From Chromatiales bacterium (lineage in GTDB: Bacteria > Pseudomonadota > Gammaproteobacteria > Steroidobacterales > GCA-2729495), in the NCBI GenBank assembly GCA_030614035.1, contig JAUWKW010000105.1, forward strand, positions 1 through 5,878: DNA of 5,878 nucleotides. Reading direction: 5' to 3'. The stretch's first letter is position 1; each line of letters begins with the position of its first letter. Position numbers and translations under genes: made by a program. This document shows positions 1-5,374 of this stretch, piece after piece. The notes under the pieces are model-generated. The model saw nothing but the letters and a program-made list of their open reading frames with translations, did no database searches and was not told the origin of the DNA.

Positions 1-305
1 GGAACCGCCAGCTGAAATGAGCGGTATCGTCTCGGCAGATTACGCGTTGACCCGGGACCGGACCAGCAGCCAATTCACACTTTTCCCGACCGCCCGCTGC
101 GGGGGACCGGGGGCGTCCGAGCGTCGTCGCCCGGCGCCGCCACTCCGGCCAACAAGACCCCCGACGGGAAATCGGGCGCCGCACTTGAGTGCCCATGCTC
201 TTTTGCCTGCTTCCCTATACCCTCACTCGATGAGCCAGGGACGGCGTAGGGCAGTTAAGCGTGGATGCCCCCGGTCCCCCGGGGCGGGCGACGCGCCGTG
301 ACGCT
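1..305. other. GC-rich stretch without a convincing protein gene
   Basis: This stretch lies downstream of the Ada-like gene and reaches the left window edge. By hand count 204 of the first 300 bases are G or C, against 64 of 120 in the coding DNA at 1321-1440. Two frames stay open over part of it: plus 17-301, and minus from an ATG at 196 to the left edge. Both translate to Arg/Pro/Gly-rich, low-hydrophobicity sequence with no recognisable motif, which is what random GC-rich DNA gives. I see no tRNA or rRNA signature. The main content is the long palindrome described separately. A gene ending just left of the window cannot be excluded. Confidence 0.6.
91..290 (+). repeat. 200-bp long imperfect palindrome; candidate structured RNA or palindromic element
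   Basis: The two ends are inverted copies. Bases 100-114 are perfectly complementary to 267-281. Extended, 91-118 matches the reverse complement of 263-290 at 25 of 28 positions. Pairing continues in the same register (i+j=381) inward to about 144:237. Of 54 positions I count 40 Watson-Crick pairs, 6 G-T positions that would be G-U in a plus-strand RNA, and 8 mismatches. The stem stops abruptly at 91:290. The unpaired centre contains two smaller inverted repeats: CCCGA 160-164 with TCGGG 172-176, and GCACT 181-185 with AGTGC 188-192. An 8-mer GGCGCCGC occurs at 133-140 and again at 175-182. The minus-strand RNA would gain only two G-U pairs, so the plus-strand fold is favoured. I do not recognise it as 6S, RNase P, tmRNA or SRP RNA. 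It could be a rod-shaped small RNA, a MITE-like element with terminal inverted repeats, or an elaborate 3' structure of the neighbouring gene. The palindrome is directly visible; its function is unknown. Confidence 0.75.
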
Positions 306-329
306 TCAGTTCGACGCTGTAAGCGTTGC
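298..329 (+). terminator. Hairpin overlapping the 3' end of the Ada-like gene, possible plus-strand terminator
   Basis: ACGCTT (301-306) pairs with AAGCGT (321-326), and CAG (307-309) pairs with CTG (317-319). Base 320 is bulged and the loop is 7 nt. Positions 298-300 add one G-C pair and two G-U pairs in a plus-strand RNA. On the plus strand it is followed by a pyrimidine-rich tract (TCTTGCTTCCTCC, 330-342), not a true U run, so terminator activity is only possible. In the minus direction it contains the UGA stop of the Ada-like gene and has no U-tract after it. It starts 7 bases after the long palindrome ends and could close a plus-strand transcript of that region. Confidence 0.3.
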
Positions 330-1145
330 TCTTGCTTCCTCCCAAGCCAGCATGGCTCGCTTTCGGGACGCTCCCCAGCGATAGCCCCCAAGCGCGCCGC
401 TGGCACGAAGCACCCGATGACATGGGATCAGCCATGCGATGGTATTGCGCCCGACCGCCTGTCCCACGGCACGCGCAGCATGCGACTTGCCAACGCGCCG
501 TCCAAGCTCGCTGTAGGACACCGTCTGCCCCTCCGGCACCGCCAGCAACGCCTGCCATACCTTGACCTGGAAATTCGTGCCCCGCAAATGCAGTCCGGGC
601 TTTTTGTGGTCCTGCGTTGCAAAGATCCGTCGGCCAAGTTCGCCGATGTACTCGGGATCCTGCCTCAGTTCGACACCCGGCCAGATTTTCTCGACTCCAT
701 TTCTTGCTGCTCCGGGCGGATCGTCCTCGAAGCTCAGGTAACACACACCCCGCTCGGTCGCGCCGATCACGCACGAACCGAATGGACTCGATGCCGTTCC
801 GAACCGAATGCGGCCGGGCATGGGTTCGCGGGTGAATTCACCCGGTGTAAGGCCGTCGATGGTTACAAACAAATCGTGCAGTCGCGACGGCCCGGAGAGT
901 CCCACGGCGTGGGAAGCGCCCAGAATGCTATCGGAGCTCGATAAGCGCTCTTTTGCATCAAGCAGGGTCGTAACCTGTAGAAACTGCTTGGGCGAAAGTC
1001 CCGACCAGCGTTTGAACACACGGCTGAAGTGGCTGGGACTCATACCCGCTGCTTTAGCCATTTCCGCCAGATCAGGCTGGTCAATTCGATTACCGGCGAT
1101 ATAGTCGATGGCACGTTCGATTCGCTGGTATTCCTGAATCCGCAT
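306..1145 (-). CDS. Ada-like AraC-family regulator fused to O6-alkylguanine-DNA alkyltransferase
   Basis: This 279-residue cytoplasmic protein is predicted to repair O6-alkylguanine (and O4-alkylthymine) in DNA by irreversible transfer of the alkyl group to its own cysteine, and to bind DNA through an AraC-type domain. Residues about 5-105 form the AraC/XylS double helix-turn-helix: the first around DLAEMAKAAGMSPSHFSRVFK (25-45), the second ending in the typical LTPGEF (99-104). Residues about 110-275 are the Ogt/MGMT domain. FQVKVWQAL lies at 192-200, the arginine-finger segment RAVGQAVGRN at 225-234, the active-site PCHRV at 241-245 with Cys242, and GGYRWG at 253-258. E. coli Ada (354 residues) has an N-terminal zinc domain whose Cys38 accepts methyl from phosphotriesters and switches Ada to an activator; that domain is absent here. 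The ATG at 1145 has an AGG shortly upstream. The gene is transcribed divergently from the gene at 1302. Whether it still regulates transcription is unknown. Confidence 0.93.
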   Translation of the reverse strand: MRIQEYQRIERAIDYIAGNRIDQPDLAEMAKAAGMSPSHFSRVFKRWSGLSPKQFLQVTTLLDAKERLSSSDSILGASHAVGLSGPSRLHDLFVTIDGLTPGEFTREPMPGRIRFGTASSPFGSCVIGATERGVCYLSFEDDPPGAARNGVEKIWPGVELRQDPEYIGELGRRIFATQDHKKPGLHLRGTNFQVKVWQALLAVPEGQTVSYSELGRRVGKSHAARAVGQAVGRNTIAWLIPCHRVLRASGALGGYRWGASRKRAMLAWEEARATLTASN

Positions 1146-1301
1146 GTTGCCTGAGCACTTAGAATAAGCGGCCGCAGGCCGCGATACCGTTCAATATATA
1201 TACCCGTCAGCCATGCACATCGACCCGAATCTTGCTACTTTGCGCACTCGGCGCCGATTCTTACAAATGTCGGCTATCCCTCCAGCCCCGTTACAGCCTG
1301 G
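1146..1301. promoter_or_regulatory. Divergent intergenic region with AT island at 1191-1202
   Basis: This 156-bp gap separates the minus-strand Ada-like gene from the plus-strand gene at 1302 and should contain promoters for both. The only AT-rich island is TCAATATATATA (1191-1202). It offers -10-like hexamers on either strand (TATATA on plus, TATATT on minus), but I find no matching -35 at 16-18 bp on either side. No E. coli-type Ada box was seen. The region also holds the inverted repeat at 1168-1182 and a 31-codon open frame (1213-1308) described elsewhere. Confidence 0.4.
1168..1182. promoter_or_regulatory. Perfect inverted repeat in the leader of the Ada-like gene
   Basis: GCGGCC (1168-1173) and GGCCGC (1177-1182) are perfect inverted copies around a 3-base centre. 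The repeat lies 22 bases upstream of the Ada-like start codon and next to the AT island. It could be an operator half-site pair or a leader hairpin. It is short and fully G/C, so chance occurrence is also possible. It does not resemble a known Ada or AraC-family operator, which are usually direct repeats. Confidence 0.3.
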
Positions 1302-1904
1302 GTGCTGAATATTTTGCAGCGAACAATCAGCATACTCGGTCTTGCCTGTGTTGGGGTACTGTTCGCGCTGGTGTTCACGACAAGCTCCAGGTTTTCATCC
1401 CGGACTGCATCCGTTCCAGGTATTCGGCCCGTAGAATTTAACACCTGTTTGATGGATCGCGACGGACGCCTACAAGGGGAATTATTTGGTGCAGTCCGGC
1501 AAACCATAGATTGGCGTGGTGAAGATCTACTGTGTGCAGGGATGATCAGGCCCGGCGGCGACGGGATTCGACTTATTTTTTCACGCAACTCCCCCAGTAG
1601 TACGGCACGATTAGTGCTTGTCATAGGTATAAGAGATATTGGGCCAGGCGAAACTGGTGAAGACTTGCCAGCAAACGTAACACTCATCGACGAAGCCACC
1701 GGCAGATTTTTTAACGCTCAGGGAATCGAACGTTGCTGGGCCACAGTGGAAGAGCAACAGCAGCTTTCGGAAAAACCTGCGGCGGTCTATCGCGTTGACG
1801 GCGAGCTTTATTGTGCCGGGAGCTTGCCCTCTGTTAATGGCAGTGAATCGGTAACGCTAGATGATGTCCGGTTTTCGGGGCGTCTTTCAGTGAATACCAG
1901 CTGA
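1302..1904 (+). CDS. Membrane-anchored or exported protein of unknown function with four exported cysteines
   Basis: I do not recognise a family for this 200-residue protein. Residues about 8-27 form one hydrophobic segment (ISILGLACVGVLFALVF), which suggests an N-terminal membrane anchor or uncleaved signal with the rest in the periplasm. Cys16 lies inside the segment, and GLAC is not a good lipobox, so I do not call it a lipoprotein. The exported part has Cys49, Cys78, Cys145 and Cys171, which could form two disulfides. Two similar stretches, GEDLLCAG near 73-80 and DGELYCAG near 166-173, each followed by a Gly/Ser-rich turn and beta-like sequence, suggest a weak internal duplication. The start is uncertain: the GTG at 1302 has no clear ribosome-binding site, and its frame is open upstream without an ATG. 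The DUF192 gene begins 16 bp downstream, suggesting co-transcription. The opposite-strand frame over this region is less protein-like. Confidence 0.65.
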   Translation: MLNILQRTISILGLACVGVLFALVFTTSSRFSSRTASVPGIRPVEFNTCLMDRDGRLQGELFGAVRQTIDWRGEDLLCAGMIRPGGDGIRLIFSRNSPSSTARLVLVIGIRDIGPGETGEDLPANVTLIDEATGRFFNAQGIERCWATVEEQQQLSEKPAAVYRVDGELYCAGSLPSVNGSESVTLDDVRFSGRLSVNTS

Positions 1905-1920
1905 CGGGTCGACCAAGCTT

Positions 1921-2421
1921 GTGGTGCTAGAGCCAAATTCCCGGGGCAGAAGAACGCGAGCCAAGCTCGTCGGCCCGGTATGCCTGCTAATAATCTCCGC
2001 TGGTCTGTTTATCGAATCAAAGGGGGCCGAACCGGCGCACCTTTTACGAGACTTTGGCCGAATGGGAGTGCTGATAGAAACGTCGAATGGTCCTTGCGTC
2101 TTTATAGATGCCTACGTAGCGAATAACAGAGCCGCCAAGGCGCAGGGTTTGATGTACGTCGAGAGTCTCGGCGAATTTGAGGGCATGCTGTTCATTCACA
2201 GTCGACCGGCGAAAATTTCTATGTGGATGAAGAACACGCTCATTCCGCTGGACATGCTTTTTGTTCGAGACGATCAGACCATTGCCACAATAGTGACAGA
2301 TACAGTTCCGCTGTCGACCGATACTATTGTCTCTCGCGAACCGGTGACGACAGTTCTGGAATTGAACGCAGGATCTGCGGAGCGCTGGAGTATCCAGGTC
2401 GGAGACCGGGTCCTGAAATAA
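1921..2421 (+). CDS. DUF192 family protein, exported
   Basis: This 166-residue protein belongs to the DUF192 (PF02643) family, small beta-rich proteins found widely in bacteria and archaea whose biochemical role is unsettled. Residues about 17-31 are hydrophobic (VGPVCLLIISAGLF) after a basic stretch RGRRTRAK, consistent with a signal peptide or anchor. The domain covers about 48-163. Its hallmarks are the R/GLM region (NNRAAKAQGLM, 68-78), EGMLF (87-91), the core MWMKNTLIPLDMLFV (101-115), and the C-terminal VLELNAGSA (145-153) with VGDRV (160-164). The start is taken as GTG 1921, directly followed by a second GTG; neither has a strong ribosome-binding site. It probably shares a transcript with the gene 16 bp upstream. 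Its TAA stop is directly adjacent to the stop of the convergent metallopeptidase gene. Confidence 0.92.
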   Translation: MVLEPNSRGRRTRAKLVGPVCLLIISAGLFIESKGAEPAHLLRDFGRMGVLIETSNGPCVFIDAYVANNRAAKAQGLMYVESLGEFEGMLFIHSRPAKISMWMKNTLIPLDMLFVRDDQTIATIVTDTVPLSTDTIVSREPVTTVLELNAGSAERWSIQVGDRVLK

Positions 2422-3105
2422 TCAGCGCCGAAGTATCGCCCACCATCGCGCAACGTTGAGCAGGCTCATTAGCGAACCGGCCACGTAGGTCCAGGCCGCA
2501 GCGGTCAAAAGCTTACGGGCATGTAACTCGTCTCCGGCTATCAGGATCCCACGCTCCTTCAACATCGGTAGCGCCCTCCCGAAGCTAGCGTCCAGTTCGG
2601 TGGGCAGAGTCACCAGGTGAATCAAAGTCCCCAGACCCATCACCACGATACCGCCGAAAAACATCGTCAAGCCGGTTAACGGGGTTCGAGTCAGGGCCGA
2701 TACGAAAGGCGAGAGCATCATGACCAGCGCAGCCAGGCGCTCTCCCGGAGCCGCCAGGCGCACCAACCGGGTACGCAATTTCAGAGGTCGATACCCGGCT
2801 GCATCCTGCAACGCATGCCCAACTTCGTGTGCCGCAACGGTAATTGCGGTAAGAGAGCGGCCTTCGAATTTGTCCTTGGTCAGACGAACCGCTTTTGCTT
2901 CTGGGTCGTAGTGATCGCCTTTGTCGGTCGCCTCGGTTTTTACCGACTGGAGGCCGTGCTCATCCAAAAGATACCGAGCCAGTTCCCCGCCGGTGCCGGA
3001 ATAACGGTTGTCCGGGTTACTGTAACGCGTCAGTACTCGTTTTACCCACAAGCCCGGTCCAAATGCCAAAGCAATGAAAACCAGCCCCAAAACTACAAGG
3101 TGCAT
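2422..3105 (-). CDS. YugP-like membrane zinc metallopeptidase
   Basis: This 227-residue integral membrane protein matches the neutral zinc metallopeptidase family typified by Bacillus YugP (Zn_peptidase_2, PF04298). The zinc motif HEVGH is at 93-97 in the context AAHEVGHALQDAAGY, which is characteristic. YDP (66-68) in the preceding strand and LPTELDAS (167-174) after the third hydrophobic segment are further family hallmarks; Glu170 is a plausible additional metal ligand (inference). Hydrophobic segments lie at about 2-18, 123-140, 144-166 and 199-217. Length is close to the family norm. The natural substrate is not established. The ATG at 3105 follows the lipoprotein gene by 27 bp on the same strand, so the two are probably one operon. 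A 10-bp palindrome GTTGCGCAAC (3113-3122) lies just upstream of the start. The ribosome-binding site is weak (GGTAAG near -9), so coupling to the upstream gene is possible. Confidence 0.92.
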   Translation of the reverse strand: MHLVVLGLVFIALAFGPGLWVKRVLTRYSNPDNRYSGTGGELARYLLDEHGLQSVKTEATDKGDHYDPEAKAVRLTKDKFEGRSLTAITVAAHEVGHALQDAAGYRPLKLRTRLVRLAAPGERLAALVMMLSPFVSALTRTPLTGLTMFFGGIVVMGLGTLIHLVTLPTELDASFGRALPMLKERGILIAGDELHARKLLTAAAWTYVAGSLMSLLNVARWWAILRR

Positions 3106-3132
3106 GCTTACCGTTGCGCAACCTGCGGAAAA

Positions 3133-3519
3133 TCAAGCTGCCGGGCCGGCAGACTTGCATCGCAGTTCGTAGCGAAGGTCGTGATGCGCGGGATTATAAT
3201 CGAGCGTATCAAACGGACGGCGATCAAGAATTTCATAGCCATCAGGGCAAAGCTTACGCACCTCCAGCCAGCTGTCCAACCAGGCCATACGCTGTTTCTC
3301 GGCGGCAGGATCATCAGCTGGAAAGCTTGGACTGATCGTTGCCTCAAAAATCATCGTATCCTGACTTCCAACGCCGTCCATCGGCATCACCAACCGGCTC
3401 ATCCGGTGGCGATCGTAATCAGCGCTGTTACTCATCGAATTCCGAAATGACTGGCTTGGCGAACAGGCGATTAGGATTGTCGTGAGAACAAGTGTCTCAG
3501 GAAACTTGCGCATCAGCAT
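3133..3519 (-). CDS. Small putative outer-membrane lipoprotein of unknown function
   Basis: This 128-residue protein starts at the ATG at 3519. Its signal peptide is MLMRKFPETLVLTTILIAC with lipobox L16-I17-A18-C19, where Cys19 would be lipidated and followed by Ser20. The absence of Asp at +2 suggests outer-membrane sorting by the Lol system. The frame is open back to an ATG at 3606, but that start would put about 29 extra residues before the signal peptide. An AGGAG sequence (3530-3534) sits 10 bases before the 3519 ATG, and a candidate promoter would initiate downstream of 3606; both favour 3519. The mature part has Cys91 (KLCPDGYEI) and Cys121 (YELRCK), which could form a disulfide around the YEILDRRPFDTLDYNP segment. 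I recognise no named family. It is followed after 27 bp by the metallopeptidase gene, suggesting a shared envelope-related role (inference). Confidence 0.78.
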   Translation of the reverse strand: MLMRKFPETLVLTTILIACSPSQSFRNSMSNSADYDRHRMSRLVMPMDGVGSQDTMIFEATISPSFPADDPAAEKQRMAWLDSWLEVRKLCPDGYEILDRRPFDTLDYNPAHHDLRYELRCKSAGPAA

Positions 3520-3529
3520 CGGAAGGCCG

Positions 3530-3534
3530 CTCCT
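3530..3534 (-). promoter_or_regulatory. Ribosome-binding site deciding the lipoprotein start
   Basis: AGGAG on the minus strand, 10 bases from the ATG at 3519. It supports that start over the ATG at 3513 (16-base spacing) and over the upstream in-frame ATGs at 3579 and 3606. Confidence 0.6.
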
Positions 3535-3577
3535 GATTGACGCGAATAGGCGGGTAGAGTCGATCCATCGAAGCTCC

Positions 3578-3606
3578 ATTTTGCTCAGCTTAGTGGAATT
3601 TGTCAC
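3578..3606 (-). promoter_or_regulatory. Candidate sigma70 promoter for the lipoprotein/metallopeptidase pair
   Basis: On the minus strand GTGACA (5 of 6 to the -35 consensus, 3601-3606) is followed, after 17 bp, by CAAAAT (4 of 6 to the -10 consensus, 3578-3583). Transcription would begin near 3571, giving a leader of about 50 bases. It lies in the 98-bp gap downstream of potI, the only gap in this strand's gene series large enough for a promoter. I saw no clear terminator for the pot operon here, so read-through is also possible. Confidence 0.4.
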
Positions 3607-3617
3607 TTTTCCTGCGT

Positions 3618-4445
3618 CTATACCAACGGATCCGTGCGGGTCGGGCCCGGAGCACGCAGCAGCAACCAGGCCGGGTACGCGCCAGCGGCAACAACCCCGA
3701 CAAGAAATACGGCTGCCGGCTTCATGGCCTCGCCCGCGCCCGCCTGAATTCCCGCAAACAACACCATCGGGAGAGTTTCGGATGTCTGGCCGGCGACGAA
3801 GCTTGCAATCACGAGGTCATTCAGCGACAGAAATGCCGAAAGCAACCATCCAAGCAGCACCGCGGGAAAGATATTGGGCAAAGTTATGCGCAAAAACGCG
3901 CTGGTCGGCGTCGCGCCAAGGTCCATCGCTGCTTCCTCGAGTGTCGTGCCGAGCCGAGCCAGTCTGGCCGCGACGATGACTGTGACGTATGCCGCGCCAA
4001 GCGTCGCATGGGCGAACGCGATCGCAAACGAACCACGAGTGACCGGCCATCCGGTGACCGAGCCGAGAATTACAAACAGCATTAGCAACGAAAAACCGAG
4101 AACTATCGGGGGCATGACCAAGGGCACAGCGGCCAACAGACCAAGCAATCCACGGGCAGTCGGTCGCGTCAGGCGAACCAGCGCCAGGGCAGCCAGAACA
4201 CCGAGCAGCGTCGCTAGCGTAGCGCTCGCGGCGGCGATTTGCAGGCTGGTCCAGGCGGCGGCCAGGATTTGCCCTTGAGCCGGGAGTTCTGTGTACCACT
4301 TCGCAGACCAGCTAGCCGACGCAGAATCTAACGTTGCGACGCGGAACGAACTCAATACGAGGAAAATAATCGGCAGGTACAACACGCCTAATCCGACATA
4401 GAGTGGAATCCTGATCCATTTGCCGGGTGCGGTTCGCGCTGTCAC
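3618..4445 (-). CDS. potI: Polyamine (putrescine-type) ABC transporter permease PotI
   Basis: This 275-residue inner-membrane permease is one half of the translocation channel of a PotFGHI-type polyamine importer. Hydrophobic segments lie at about 13-33, 62-90, 98-130, 139-160, 190-208 and 242-264, the usual six. The cytoplasmic EAA loop that docks on the ATPase is at about 170-190 (EEAAMDLGA, ending ITLP). The stretch FLSLNDLVIASFVAG (205-219) followed by TLPMVLF (224-230) closely resembles E. coli PotI, and the length is close to its 281 residues. Translation starts with GTG at 4445, which shares a GTGA overlap with the potH stop; this indicates translational coupling and fixes the start. 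Substrate within the polyamine group cannot be read from the permease alone; putrescine is the best guess from family resemblance. Confidence 0.9.
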   Translation of the reverse strand: MTARTAPGKWIRIPLYVGLGVLYLPIIFLVLSSFRVATLDSASASWSAKWYTELPAQGQILAAAWTSLQIAAASATLATLLGVLAALALVRLTRPTARGLLGLLAAVPLVMPPIVLGFSLLMLFVILGSVTGWPVTRGSFAIAFAHATLGAAYVTVIVAARLARLGTTLEEAAMDLGATPTSAFLRITLPNIFPAVLLGWLLSAFLSLNDLVIASFVAGQTSETLPMVLFAGIQAGAGEAMKPAAVFLVGVVAAGAYPAWLLLRAPGPTRTDPLV

Positions 4446-5374
4446 CGGATTGGACCGTTTTGCTGTGGCGGCGTCGGCTGGATAACCGGCATCAATGCTG
4501 CCTTGAATAAAAATACGGTGGGCACAACCAGCGTGAGAAGCAGCAGGGCTACCATCGCGGCGGCGCGTGGCCAGTCCTGCACTCCGAAGAATTCCGTCCA
4601 GATCGCCGTGCCGGCCGCCGGGAAACCTTTACCGCCAAGCAGCCACGGCACAGCAAACTCCCCACTCGCAGGTATGAATACAAGCAGGCAACCGGCAATC
4701 GCGCCAGGCAGGCTGATCGGTACGATGATCAGTAGGAAAATTCGTCCGGTTCGAGCACCAAGATCCCGGGCAGCTTCAACCAGCGAATAGTCGAGCCGCA
4801 AAAGGCTAAGGTAAATTGCCAACACCATGACCGGCAAATATGCGTAAACCATACCAAGGTACACAGCCGGAACAGCCCCGAGAAACACCAGCGGCTCCTG
4901 AATTAGTCCCAATGCCCGCAATGCTTCGTTGATGGGCCCTACGGAGTCGAAAATCGCAGTCCATGCGTAAGTTCGGATCAGTGCCGATGTGCAGAAAAGT
5001 GCGGCAAACAAAATTAGCAGCAACTGGCGACGCGCGAGCGGCGCGCGGGCGATTGCGTAAGCCATTGGATACCCGATGATCAGGCATAGCAGCGTAGTTA
5101 CCGTCGCCACAACGACAGAGTTCAGCGCAGCGTCAACGTAGGTTCCGCTTATGAAAAGTACACGGTAGTTTTCACCGGTAAGCGCGAATTGCCCATTCGC
5201 GGCGACACGCTCCCAAAGCTCGAAAGATGGACCGACACCGAGTGAACCATTAACAAAGCTTAGCAATGAGACGATCAGCAAAGGCAACAATACGAAACCG
5301 ACCAACCAAATGTATGAGGGAAGGATTGCCCAGGCAGGGGCACGCAATGGACCATGGCCGGACAGTGATTTCAT
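4442..5374 (-). CDS. potH: Polyamine (putrescine-type) ABC transporter permease PotH
   Basis: This 310-residue inner-membrane permease is the partner of PotI. Hydrophobic segments are at about 15-42, 85-110, 117-140, 167-192, 213-236 and 270-293, with a periplasmic loop (about 43-84) after the first. The EAA loop is at about 200-220 (EAARDLGA, ending IVP). The sequence IPASGEFAVPWLLGG (234-248) is typical of PotH/PotB permeases. The frame extends upstream to an ATG at 5407, adding 11 residues (MGRVRWGAVEL). I choose the ATG at 5374 because it forms an ATGA overlap with the potG stop and gives the usual short cytoplasmic N-terminus. The gene ends in a GTGA overlap with potI. The two permease genes and the ATPase are thus tightly coupled in one operon. 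Confidence 0.92.
   Translation of the reverse strand: MKSLSGHGPLRAPAWAILPSYIWLVGFVLLPLLIVSLLSFVNGSLGVGPSFELWERVAANGQFALTGENYRVLFISGTYVDAALNSVVVATVTTLLCLIIGYPMAYAIARAPLARRQLLLILFAALFCTSALIRTYAWTAIFDSVGPINEALRALGLIQEPLVFLGAVPAVYLGMVYAYLPVMVLAIYLSLLRLDYSLVEAARDLGARTGRIFLLIIVPISLPGAIAGCLLVFIPASGEFAVPWLLGGKGFPAAGTAIWTEFFGVQDWPRAAAMVALLLLTLVVPTVFLFKAALMPVIQPTPPQQNGPIR

Noticed and set aside
47..74. Promoter TTGACC-16-GCCAAT ahead of the long palindrome
   Set aside because: The -10 matches only 3 of 6 positions; mentioned as a possibility but not annotated.
1..196. Minus-strand frame from an ATG at 196 open to the left edge
   Set aside because: About 65 codons, extremely Arg-rich, no recognisable domain and it would cross the palindrome; not supported as a gene.
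17..301. Plus-strand open frame of 94 codons
   Set aside because: Arg/Pro/Gly-rich translation with no motif, running through the long palindrome; typical of an open frame arising in GC-rich DNA.
223..944. Long open frames on both strands across the Ada-like gene (minus 223-774, plus 261-944)
   Set aside because: They overlap a gene with unmistakable alkyltransferase and AraC motifs; these are frame shadows.
1302..1330. Frameshift joining the Tat-like short frame to the 1302 protein
   Set aside because: A Tat signal needs its hydrophobic region directly after the RR motif; here it is about 37 residues further on, and the 1302 protein has its own N-terminal anchor.
2457..2468. Inverted repeat TGAGC-AG-GCTCA just inside the metallopeptidase 3' end
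   Set aside because: Five-base arms with a 2-base loop and no T run; too weak to call a terminator for the DUF192 transcript.
2815..3450. Plus-strand open frame of 211 codons
   Set aside because: Opposite-strand shadow of the metallopeptidase and lipoprotein genes, no coherent domain, and it spans the boundary between two well-supported genes.
3520..3606. N-terminal extension of the lipoprotein to the ATG at 3606
   Set aside because: It would bury the signal peptide 29 residues in; an AGGAG site and a promoter candidate both favour the ATG at 3519.
3626..3635. 10-bp palindrome ACGGATCCGT at the 3' end of potI
   Set aside because: Lies in coding sequence with no U-tract; no evidence that it is a terminator or binding site.
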